Positions 52,918 to 62,473 of a stretch of 64,000 nt of DNA are shown here, in pieces (position 1 is the stretch's first letter; each line of letters begins with the position of its first letter). Origin of the DNA: Ramazzottius varieornatus (Eukaryota; Tardigrada; Eutardigrada; Parachela; Ramazzottiidae); NCBI GenBank assembly GCA_001949185.1, contig BDGG01000013.1, positions 817,226 to 881,225 on the forward strand. The letters are read 5' to 3'. The translations under genes and the position numbers were made by a program. A model generated the notes under the pieces. That model did not search any database. It was not told the DNA's origin and was given only the letters and a program-made list of their open reading frames with translations.

Positions 52918-54421
52918 ATGGATTCCAACTCGGGCATCCTCAGCTCAGCCATCCAATTCTTGGGAGAATACCTCAAGTCGCGCAAGTCTTTCTCCTCGCA
53001 TACCCGTCCCTCCACTCTCTCCAAGCTTCCCCCACGACAAAACTCCCAATCCGTTCCTTCTACACCTTCAGTGGACAGTCCACCGCAACCGCCTGCTTTC
53101 CACTGGCAGCTCAGTCGCACAGAATCTGTCGACGGAAGCAATGAGAAGAAACAAGTTTCCCCTGATGTTCTGGACGCTCTACCTTCTCCTTCCATCCTGA
53201 AAGCTGTCTCCACTACAGCTCCACCAGCGTTTCCTCCACGGCTTCCCGTGCCTCAGACCACAGCTCCGAAGAGCCTCTTCTCCAATCGATACTTCATGCA
53301 TCATGAGAAGCGAGGTATAGCCGTAATCATTAACAACAAGAACTTCTACCCTGCTCTAGGCATGCCTGACAGGAAAGGCACGGATGAAGATGCCAAAGCT
53401 TTGACCAGTGCGTTGAAGACGTTAGAGTTGGATGTCCATCAGTATGATAACCTAACGGCGTATAATATGGTGGAAGCCATGAAGTACTTTGCTTCGTTAG
53501 ACCACTCGAAGAGCGATTGCTTTTTCGCTGCCATTCTGACACATGGTGATGACGGCGTTCTTTACGGCGTAGATGGGCGCCTCACCGTCGAGAAACTGAC
53601 AGCGCCGTTCAGAGGAGATAAAAGCCTGACGTTGGCTGGAAAGCCGAAGCTGTTCATCTTCCAGGTAAGGATCATTCTTCAGACAGTCCTGTCACAGGAT
53701 TTTTCTTTGTGAAAATGGGAAATAAAGTCGGTTTATGATAATGATATCATCGATCAGCTGTTTTGAAATGAGCCATCCGGAATAGAATTCAGGTAGAAGT
53801 ATGGCTAGTACGCTCTCTTGAATTGTTGCTTTCTATTGGATGCGGCTCATGACGTCACTGCGTCGGATTTCCATTGATGATATCACAGTGTAGAAATAGA
53901 AATCGAGGCGTCCTTTCGGAAAGACTAATGGGGGAAGTGCCCGGTTTTACTTGTAACGTCCCTTCGTGGTCCCAATTGTTGATTGGTACGAGACTACGAG
54001 TACTCTTTATTTGTAGGCTTGTCGTGGAGATCGCCTCGACTATGGAGTGGACCTTATCCAAGGCGACGACGCGGCTGTAACCCGGCTGCCAGTTGAAGCC
54101 GACTTTCTTTTCGCCTACTCCACCATCCCTGGTTTCTATTCGTGGCGCAACACGGACAACGGCTCGTGGTACATTCAAGCACTCTGTCGCCTGATCAACC
54201 TCCACCACGGCGACGACGAAGCCAACCAGAAAGATCCTCGTTACGAACCCGACCTGGACTTTGTCCGCCTTCTGACACGCGTCAACTACGAAGTAGCCTA
54301 CTTCTGCAAGTCGAGCGTCCCGACGAACCCTGACTTGGACCAGAAGAAGCAAGTGCCTAGCATAGTTTCCCAACTGACGCGGGACTTGTTCTTTCCGCCC
54401 AAGAAATCATCGATGTCTTGA
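52918..54421 (+). CDS. Effector-type caspase (caspase-3/7-like)
   Basis: Two exons, 52918-53664 and 54017-54421, give 383 residues. The cysteine protease executes apoptosis by cleaving after aspartate. Residues 1-120 form a Ser/Pro-rich prodomain without a recognisable CARD or DED. The p20 domain has GIAVIINNKNF, the substrate-binding arginine in GMPDRKGTDEDA, and the catalytic histidine in ILTHGDDG. The intron falls exactly between Gln and Ala-Cys of the active site, so FIFQ joins ACRGDRLDYG. The p10 domain has YSTIPGFYSWRNTDNGSWYI, closely matching caspase-3, and QVPSIVSQLTRDLFFPPKK. DRLDYGVD may include the interdomain cleavage region. All catalytic residues are present. The start is the first ATG of the long frame. 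Confidence 0.95.
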
Positions 54422-54775
54422 GCGGGTACTTTCTTGCTTGCTGTAATTATTTTCCTGTACCTCATCAATGCAATACTCTGCAATATTTACCTCATCTTCT
54501 CCTTTTTTTGGAAGCTTAACTTGTTTATTACGTCAGCCTTTGCTGATGAATACAGTACCTTGCCATGGTGACTGTAATACTGTTTTTCAACTGGCAACAC
54601 TTGCCCACGCATGTTTTTCATTCTTTGACTTCTCATTTTTATTGAACGTACGTATCCTAAAATTTAATTCTCCTCTCCACTGTACAGAAAACGTCTTAAC
54701 TTTGAACCAGGAAGGCATACACCAACAAAAATAAAAACCAGGTTTACTTCCGCTTCCACTTCCAACTTTTAAGTG

Positions 54776-57161
54776 TTAACTAAAGGTTGCGTTGATTGAT
54801 TGCTGGGCCAGTTTCTGCCTGACGGAAGTAAAATACTTCTTCCCAACCGCATCAACCCATTCTTTATCAACCAAACACAAATCCCGAATGTAAGTTTTAG
54901 TCGTCTGGACTAGCTCGTTATACACTACGCAAGAAGGTTTAGTTTTGAAGAGAAAGGAAGACGGGTGGATGAAGACCGGCTTCTTGGTGTCCAGCGTGAC
55001 GTACGAACCATCGGGAAGCATTTCTGCCGTGTTCATGAACAGGCCTTCGCACAACGCCTTCCTCACCGCTGTCGTTCCTGGTGCACACGAAACGAGCTTT
55101 ATACCTTCCTTCTGCATAATCTCTCGTAGCTGTTTGAGAATCTTGAAAGCCACCACGATGTTCCTCTTGTTGAGGAAGTTAGTTTGACACCAGAGATCGT
55201 TTCCTTTTGCGGTCTTGAAGGCTCTCCACACGTTCAGCAGGACGATGTGGTCGCCTTCGTTACTCGAGAATTTCTGATGGGCCAACGCTGCTTCCTTTCT
55301 CTTTTCGAGAGGAACGAAGAAAGGCGAATCTGTCGAAAGCATGGCGATGATTGTCAGGACTTCTTCCGTGCAGCCGTGGACTTGAGCTCGCAACAAACAC
55401 CTGTTAAACAAAGAGCCCATCAATCACAAAATCAAACAGCTACCAAAAGCTAAAAACTTAGTACGGCTGTACGAGGCTGTGCCAGACTTGACTGCCGGTG
55501 TGCCGTGCACCCTCAAGCCACAAGGGGGGAAACCAAGTTGAACTGACAAGTGAGAGGTTGAGACACTACCTCGCATAGCGAGGATCCAACGGGAACTTCG
55601 CCATCAGTTTTCCATCAGCAGTCAGCAAGCACGTCACATCCGTCTCGTTCACTTCTTGCGTAACGGCTCCTGTCCATTCCAGCTGGTCCATCGAACTTCT
55701 TAGATTCTGTTCATCCGGTCTGTCGAAGAAAGGAAAGTCTAGAGGCTTATCCAAGCCCATGGCGATGATTTGCAGCAGGACACTGGCTAAGTTGCTTCGG
55801 AGAATTTCAGGTACAGGATGTAACGGCCACTTGTCAAATTCTTCCTCAGAATACAGTCTGTAACAGACCCCAGCTTGTTCTCGACCAGCTCGTCCAGTTC
55901 GCTGCCAAGCTTCGGCTTGAGAAATCGTCCGAATCTTGAGGCTTTCCATCCCAGTGATGGACGTGTAGAGCTTGCTTTTGACTCTCCCGCAGTCAACCAC
56001 GTACTTCACACCGGGAATCGTGATGGAAGTCTCGGCGACATTCGTACAACAAATTACCTTTCTGGCGTTTGAATCGACGATTAAAGCTCTCATCTGGTTT
56101 TCGGTCGGGAGAGAAGCGTAAAGAGGAACGAACCGGATGGACTGCTGGTTGAAAGGCAAGTTGAGAACGACTTGGCGACCGCTCCGCACGAAATCTTCTA
56201 TCTCGTTCGATCCGGTCAGGAACACGAGGATGTCGCCCTGGAGGGGCGTGCTTCGATGAATCTGGAAGACGGTGACCAGCGCTGTGCGGATGTAGTCCTC
56301 CACGGGAGCTTTGGTAAAATTAATCTGCGAGGAAACCAAAGCTGGTCAGTCAAGTATCCAATCAACTGATTTCAGGGGTACAAGCCGGAAATGAAGAAAC
56401 TGCTCCTGACGCCGAAGTACCTCCCATAAATGCCACTCGGCAGTGTGACGTCATCTGATAACGTTTAACTGACCTACCTCAACAGGGAAAGTTCGGCCAG
56501 GAATGAATAACACAGGTGGAGGTTCCTTCCATAAGCTTCGGAGCTTCTCTACACTCGTCGTGGCGGACATCAAGAACACTTTCAACGGCCAGAACTTGTC
56601 GCTGTTCTTCGGATCGTTAGCCAGCTTCCTCCTCCGCACTTGAGCCTTCTTGACGAGGCCCAGCAGCATGTCCGTGTTCACTGTTCGATCGTGGATTTCA
56701 TCAAGGATAATCAAATCGTATCTCCCAAACATCCAGTCAGCCTGTGCCTCCCTCATCAACATACCATCCGTCATGTACTTGACTTCGGTCTTCTCGCTGG
56801 TACAGTCCTCGAAACGGACGGCGTAACCAATTCGCTGTCCAATGTCGCAGCCGTCTTCCAAAGCGACACGCTTGGCCACGTTGATGGCAGCTACTCGACG
56901 CGGTTGCGTAACGGCGATGCGCCGTCGTTGAGAGTTGAAGAATCCATCGAACGCTGGATCGAGCAGGAGCTGGGGGATCTGGGTGGTCTTACCGGACCCT
57001 GTGTCGCTGACAACGATGAAGACGGAGGAATGTTGGTGGTCATTGAGGAATTCGGCGAGATGACGGCGGAAGCGCACGACGGGCAAGCCGAGGCGGCTGT
57101 CCGATGGATCAGGCTTTGGAGATGCTGGACGCTTTATCAGAGGCGCCATCCCTGAGACCAT
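54776..57161 (-). CDS. DHX33: DEAH-box RNA helicase, DHX33-like
   Basis: Exons 56478-57161, 55570-56324 and 54776-55400 join in phase to 687 residues, close to the length of DHX33. Motifs in order: I SDTGSGKTTQ, Ia TQPRRVAA, II DEIH, III SAT, IV DILVFLTG, V TNVAETSITIPGVKYVVDCG, VI WQRTGRAGRE, then the ratchet/HA2 segment beginning LHPVPEILRSNLASVLLQII and the OB-fold region ending IRDLCLVDKEWVDAVGKKYF. Motif II is DEIH rather than the usual DEAH; the catalytic Asp-Glu pair and the His are kept. The family acts in nucleolar rRNA synthesis and in RNA sensing in vertebrates. Orthology to DHX33 rather than DHX35/DHX40 is judged from the 'VKYVVD-G-VK-K-Y' and 'AWQRTGRAGRE-(A/S)G(V/I)CYRLY' blocks and from size. 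Confidence 0.9.
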
Positions 57162-57204
57162 TGTTGAACCTACATAGCCAGGAACAGGATGAGAGAGTTT
57201 GTGG

Positions 57205-57360
57205 AGGAAGTCAGAAGAACAGAAATGGAACGGAAGCTTGAAAAGATATTCCGGTTGTCACGTAAGTGTTCATGATGTGGTATGTCATGTGTGTTTACCA
57301 TATTATGACAGGGCGTGTACCGGTGGGAACGTGAAATTTGAGGTCAATGTCGCTGAGCAA
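57205..57360 (+). repeat. Duplicated segment D, copy 1
   Basis: Shares an ordered set of blocks with 59187-59365: GT(T/C)CGTGGAGGA-type start, GGAACGGAA, a GTAAGTG site, CATATTATGACAG(G/A)GC and GGTGGGAACGTGAAATTTGA. Same orientation. Copy 1 lies just upstream of the helicase start and before the P450 pseudogene; copy 2 lies upstream of the intact P450. Confidence 0.6.
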
Positions 57361-57636
57361 GTGAGCATCTTCATCACGATGAGGTCTTCCTTCCGAGAAC
57401 CTAACCTCGACTTCCGTCTAATGCATCGGTTTCTCCCAGAGGTTTTCGGGAAGTTTAGCGTTGATTCCGCTCACAAAATGGATGGGCATATATACAGATA
57501 AACGCTGAATGTTCGCTAAACTGCATCAGCGAGTGCATATCAGCGAGACGTTACTCAAGCATCCTTCAGACACGCGTTTAGATTGAGGATGCGGTGAAAT
57601 GTGGACCTACGAGAGCATGACACCAGACAAAGGAAA

Positions 57637-57639
<3 letters not shown>

Positions 57640-57668
<29 letters not shown>
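57640..57668 (+). repeat. CCCGCAT heptamer microsatellite
   Basis: Four consecutive CCCGCAT units at the 5' border of the P450 pseudogene, at the position aligned with the GIPI codons of the intact gene. It has probably expanded from that coding sequence after inactivation. Confidence 0.8.
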
Positions 57669-57670
<2 letters not shown>

Positions 57671-57935
57671 CCTTAAAGCAATCCATCACGACCCTGAAGT
57701 CTGGCCTGAACCTGACAAATGCGATCGTGATAGGTTCTGCGAAGAAAATAAGCACAATATTGTTCCGTTTACATTCCTGCCATTCCGACAGGGGCCACGC
57801 GAATTTGTGTCATGCCGGGTCTGTGTCTTTGTGAAACCGCACTCTGCTTTCTTTCCAGGTTCGCGATCTATGAAAACAAGATGATAGTCGTCAATATCCT
57901 AAGGAACTATCGTCTGGTTCCAACAACTCGTAGTC
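57655..57935 (+). pseudogene. Cytochrome P450 pseudogene fragment (C-terminal heme region)
   Basis: The frame reads IHHDPEVWPEPDKCDRDRFC, then EENKHNIVPFTFLPFRQGPR, aligning residue for residue with the intact gene's LHHDPEFWQDPETFDPDRFS and EENKHKIIPFTFLPFGQGPR. The intron that follows the heme motif in the intact gene is conserved in position. The next exon reads FAIYENKMIVVNILRNYRLV. The heme motif is ruined: FRQGPREFVS replaces FGQGPRNCVG, so the axial cysteine is lost. Only the last two exons survive. A fourfold CCCGCAT tandem (about 57640-57668) sits at its 5' edge. Confidence 0.85.
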
Positions 57936-57945
57936 TAAGCAATAT

Positions 57946-59186
57946 TCTGAATATACCGTAGCACCTTTTATTCAAAACGTATGCAAAACGTTTGCTTGGC
58001 GTTCAGTTTTTTAGCATCGGTTAGGTTGTTTTGTAGGTTCTGCCGGCAGTAGAGGGAATGGGCCTTACCAATCCGAAAACCCCACAATGGCTTAGGGTGG
58101 AGCGTATGCGACCTCTGTGAGCACCAGTATCCTTGCTCTTCGAGGATCTAAGTATCGACGGGGGACGAACAAATTTTGCAAGGCTTGGTTTCGACAGAAG
58201 TGTACCGCACCGGCTTCTCAGAATTATCAAGGCTTGTCTTCCTACGAGCAATCAGTGCACTGTAGCGGCTTTAATTATTAGGTCTTTTGATATGACTTTG
58301 CGCCTTTTTGAAACATAGGGCACGCTACATTCTTCTAAACTATCCCGTCAAAGACCCGATCGCGCTTTCGATTAATTTCCAGAAACGGTTTTGGTTAGTC
58401 CTGCTTTTTGAAAATTTTGACTCACTTCGGATCCAAAAATGCCGCGGCCCGACTCAACGAGTAAAAGTTATACAAGTAACGAGCTAAGAGCTCAATGACA
58501 GAACTATGGAATAGCCGTTCTGATCTAGTTGGAGAAGCACTGGCTGAGAAGATAGCCAGGTGGAAATTTGTCCCGTCAAGAGCTACAAATTGATGACACA
58601 GAAGACTGTGTCCTGTATTCCTGGACAGAGCGAAAATCTTGAAATCTCGAAATGTCACGGACGATACCTTGGTACATCATCAGGAATCACCCTTATTTGT
58701 TTCTATCGATCAAGTAAGGAGAAACAGCCACAACGTTGCTATCCCAGTAAACTGGCGCACACAGAAAAGCGCGACGTCCCGACTCCCACCCTGTAAACTC
58801 TCTTTTTGCGAAATCAGCATTCGTTCCTTTCGAAGTTTATCGCCCCTGGTTTGTACCCCAAGCCATGTTGTATAACACAGAGACCTGTTTCTGCGAAAGG
58901 AGTAAATGGTTTTGTGGCGAAAAATGGCGAAAAATTGCGAACAAGACCCTCGCCAAAACTGGGCGCTGCTCCTTTCCCTCATTTTTCCATCAACATGATC
59001 ATCTTGTCGTCAATCAACATCGTAATCAACGTCGCGTTACGTCATCGAGGCACACTGCAACGGTAGCAGACTCTCCTCTATCCATTAGTCATAGTGCCCA
59101 GAGAATCGGCACGGCCGGGCTGGCGGAAATCCCTTGTAGGGTTAGAGCGGCTCTGGCAAGAGTGAGTCACGTACTCAGAGGGTTCG
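57946..59186. other. Intergenic stretch between P450 pseudogene and duplicated segment
   Basis: No gene recognised; only short frames. Nothing resembling the missing 5' exons of the P450 pseudogene was seen here. Confidence 0.4.
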
Positions 59187-59365
59187 TGGAGGAGGTCCTC
59201 TTCCTTTTCGAAGGAACGGAAATGAAAAGGCTAGAAGGGTATTGCTATTATGTAAGTGACCATGTTTGGAGGACGTCATGGTTTGTTTGTCATCGCTTGC
59301 ACTGGCCACATTATGACAGAGCATCTGCCGGTGGGAACCTGAAGTTCAAGGTCAAAGTCAATTCC
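59187..59365 (+). repeat. Duplicated segment D, copy 2
   Basis: See copy 1 at 57205-57360. The reading frame around HYDRASAGGNLKFKVKV corresponds to YYDRACTGGNVKFEVNV in copy 1, so the segment may derive from a coding or transcribed unit. Confidence 0.6.
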
Positions 59366-59397
59366 TAAGTTCTAGGCAGTTCTACTTGTTCGATACG

Positions 59398-59545
59398 AGG
59401 GGCAAGACCTTACTTTGCTCAGCTTACAACTTTGCTTACCCTACCTCCCGAGTTGTGTGCAGGCCTCTTAGGCTCTGTAACGTAGGCGTGACGTAGATGG
59501 GCAAAGTTGTACGCTGAACAAAGTAAGACTTTGCTCCTTGTACCT
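59398..59545. mobile_element. Inverted-repeat element upstream of the P450 promoter region
   Basis: ACGAGGGGCAAGACCTTACT, continuing TTGCTCAGCTTACAACTTTGC, pairs with the complement of the right side (ACAAGGAGCAAAGTCTTACT, continuing TTGTTCAGCGTACAACTTTGC). The arms are about 42 bases with few mismatches and a spacer of about 65 bases. It lies about 45 bases upstream of a TATA-like sequence. Confidence 0.75.
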
Positions 59546-59590
59546 CATTTTAGTCATCCACAGGATGAGGTACACGCCCATATATGGTCG

Positions 59591-59598
59591 TATATAAG
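59591..59598 (+). promoter_or_regulatory. TATA-box-like sequence upstream of P450
   Basis: TATATAAG about 390 bp upstream of the P450 ATG. If used, the 5' UTR would be long or contain an intron. There is an ATG at about 59639 opening a 41-codon upstream frame. Weak evidence. Confidence 0.25.
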
Positions 59599-59991
59599 AC
59601 AGGCTGAAGCTCCTGCGGCAACGAACGAGCATCACGGAATGGTGGAAGGACTGCTAGCAACTCAACTCAGAACTCTGTATTTGAAGGAACCGTTCGCCAA
59701 GAAACTGCACGGTAATCTAATCGGTCGCTCAATTTGTTTATCTTGTTTCGCTTGCTCGTGAGACCTATCGACAGCGAAATGCTGACACATCGCATAATCG
59801 ATCACCTATCTGTCTGCAACGTCGTGGGGAAGTTACACCATCCAACAGTCCGCCTCTTACATAAGCAGGCCGGAAACTTTCTGGATTGCATCTCAATGGC
59901 CCAACCGGTATTCCAGACGACTCCGTTACGTTCCTCCATCACGCTGCTATCAGAGGTGCCATCGGTGGCGACCAGACTCCGTTGTTGAAAG

Positions 59992-62473
59992 ATGTTGTTG
60001 TGGATCATCGTCCTGCTTGCCGGACTTTTCGGTTATTTCATCTAGTAAGACTGACACCACCTTGACTGTAACGATATATGAGTACGACACGGTTTAACAT
60101 CACATACTCGTTCATTTTGTGCATCGTTTTCAGTCAGGCAAAAGAGCAATATGCATACTGGCAAAAACGAGGAGTGTCTGGGCCTCGTCCAGTCCCCGTT
60201 TTCGGACACTTATTGGAAATGAGCAAAGTAAGTTCGTATACCTGTGGTGAACTGTGCCCATCTTTTGCTTGATACGGGTTTCGTCCTGTTTGCTGACAGC
60301 TGGGTATGGGTAAGTTCGACATGAGCCTCACAAAGAAGTTTGGACGCATATCCGGATACTACGACACTGCACCGCTGCTCATGGTATCCGACCCGGAAAT
60401 GCTCAAGAGTGTCATGGTCAAGGACTTTTCCGTCTTCCCCAATCGCCGTGTAAGTAAGCCAGCCATACTGTAACTCACGCGGTCGCGGAAGAGGTGGGGT
60501 TGATGTGAAAGCCCACCATCAACGTTTCTAGATTGACTAAAGCTTCCCTCCGTTTTAGGATTTCGGTCTCAATGGTCCCATACTGGAGTTGAGCGTTAGC
60601 GTAATTCGAGATCAGCACTGGAAGGTAATACAATCTGTGCATAGTGCTTGCAGCACTTGGCCAACATTTCATATTTCCACAGCACGTGCGGAATGTGTTG
60701 GTGCCGGCATTCAGTTCGGGGAAAATGAGACAGGTTGGCATCATATTTTGATTATGCGTTAAGCGAAGATACTTGACCGAGAACATCATTCGCCGTTTCA
60801 ATTACTATGTAGATGGAACCGCTCATCGCTGATTGCTGCAAAACCATGGGCGTTTACCTGGATAAGGTGGCGCAAAGCGGAGAAGACCTCGACATCAAAC
60901 AGTACGTACGCATATCCACGCCAGATTTCTTATTACCACGAAACATGCATTACTATATTATGCGTAAATGATACTCCTTCACACAGATATTTCAAGCGAA
61001 TAACCATGGACGTGATTTCATCGTCGTTCTTCGGAACCAAAACTGACTCGCAGAGTAACCCGGACAGTCCGTTCGTCCAGAACGCAATGAAGGTTTTCGA
61101 CGTAGGCTTCTTCACTCCCGCGTTTCTCGTAGCGTGTAAGTCTTGAGCTTTCGAGCGACAAAAAGACAAACCCTATCAGCTGGTGATCAGCCCAAATTGG
61201 AACGGATGTGGAATTTCAGTTCTTGCCCCAAAGCTTACTCCTTATGCCAAGAAACTGGGGATGCAGCTGAATCCTAAAGCGCCGTTGGACTATCTTGTGT
61301 CGACCATGCGAGAAATTTTGAACTTGCGAAAGAAGTCAGGCGAGGTGGGTACACAAATGAACTGTGCCCCTAACCCGGCACAGAACTGCGATATGCTTGC
61401 TGTTCACAGGTTCGTCGGGACTTCTTGCAAATGATGGTCAAGGCAATGAGCGAAAACGATAGCAGTAAGCGATCTGCAGTGGCTCCGAAAGAGTATGAGG
61501 AAGAGGGACCAGATGTTCTATCGGATACCCTCTCTGTCGAACCTTCGACTCAGCCGCAAACCACACATCAGGGACATCACGTCAGCCGAGCTCTCACAAC
61601 TGAGGTAAGACCATCCTACTCTTTTCCGCGTCCGATCGCAAAACCCACACCCAGTCTGTCATCGCCAATTTTGTTCCGCAGGAGGTCATGGCCCAGTCAA
61701 TGATTTTCTTGCTGGCCGGGTTTGAGGTACGTATTTTCGGCGAGCATTTGAGCCAGGTCAACCGTGCAACTCTGCGTCTATGTGCCAGACTACGGCGAAC
61801 ACTCTGACTTTCCTGAGCTACCTATTGACCGCGAACCCGGAAATCCAAGAAAAGCTACGCAAGGAGATCCAGCATCGTATTGGCAGAGATGTCCAGCCAA
61901 CCTACGATCTCGTCGCCCAGATTCCTTACCTGGATCAGTGCATCAACGAGACCCTGCGACTGTATCCTCCGGCCACTCGAACAGAGCGCGAATGTAGCCA
62001 AGAATGGACCTGGAAGAATTTGACCATTGAGAAAGGTACCACCATTGGCATCCCCATCTACGCTCTGCACCACGACCCCGAGTTCTGGCAAGACCCGGAG
62101 ACTTTCGATCCCGACAGGTTCTCCGAAGAGAACAAGCACAAAATTATACCTTTTACGTTCCTGCCTTTCGGCCAAGGACCACGCAACTGTGTGGGCATGA
62201 GGTTAGTGTTGTTCTAGGGGATCTTTGTCTTGATCGACGGATGGGGTTTGTCCTTTCCAGATTTGCCATTTACGAGATCAAGATGGTAATCGCGAGCCTT
62301 CTCCAGCGATATAGGCTCATCCCGTCCTCGCGCACGGTAGGTCGCGTTGCAACACAAGGTATGATCCGTTCATGGGATCATATTCTTTGTTGTAGACTCC
62401 ACCAATTGTCCAAGATCTGGGCCTCATCACGCCAAAGAACCCTTTGTGGATCAAACTGGAGAAACTCGATTAG
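59992..62473 (+). CDS. Cytochrome P450, CYP3-clan type
   Basis: Heme-thiolate mono-oxygenase anchored in the ER membrane. It starts MLLWIIVLLAGLFGYFIY (signal anchor), spliced to YWQKRGVSGPRPVPVFGHLL, the proline-rich hinge typical of CYP3/CYP6. Further exons carry FGRISGYYDTAPLLMVSDPE, FPNRR, the helix-C region IRDQHWK...HVRNVLVPAFSSGKM, and YFKRITMDVISSSFFGTKTD. The I-helix is AGFETTANTLTFLSYLL with the oxygen-binding Thr pair. The K-helix has ETLR (ExxR), the meander DPDRF, and the heme loop FGQGPRNCVGMR with the axial Cys. The last exons are FAIYEIKMVIASLLQRYRLI and DLGLITPKNPLWIKLEKLD. Every catalytic motif is intact. At least eleven small introns are needed. A degenerate partial copy lies 2.3 kb upstream, indicating tandem duplication. 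The substrate is unknown; the clan is linked to xenobiotic and lipid oxidation. Confidence 0.93.
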
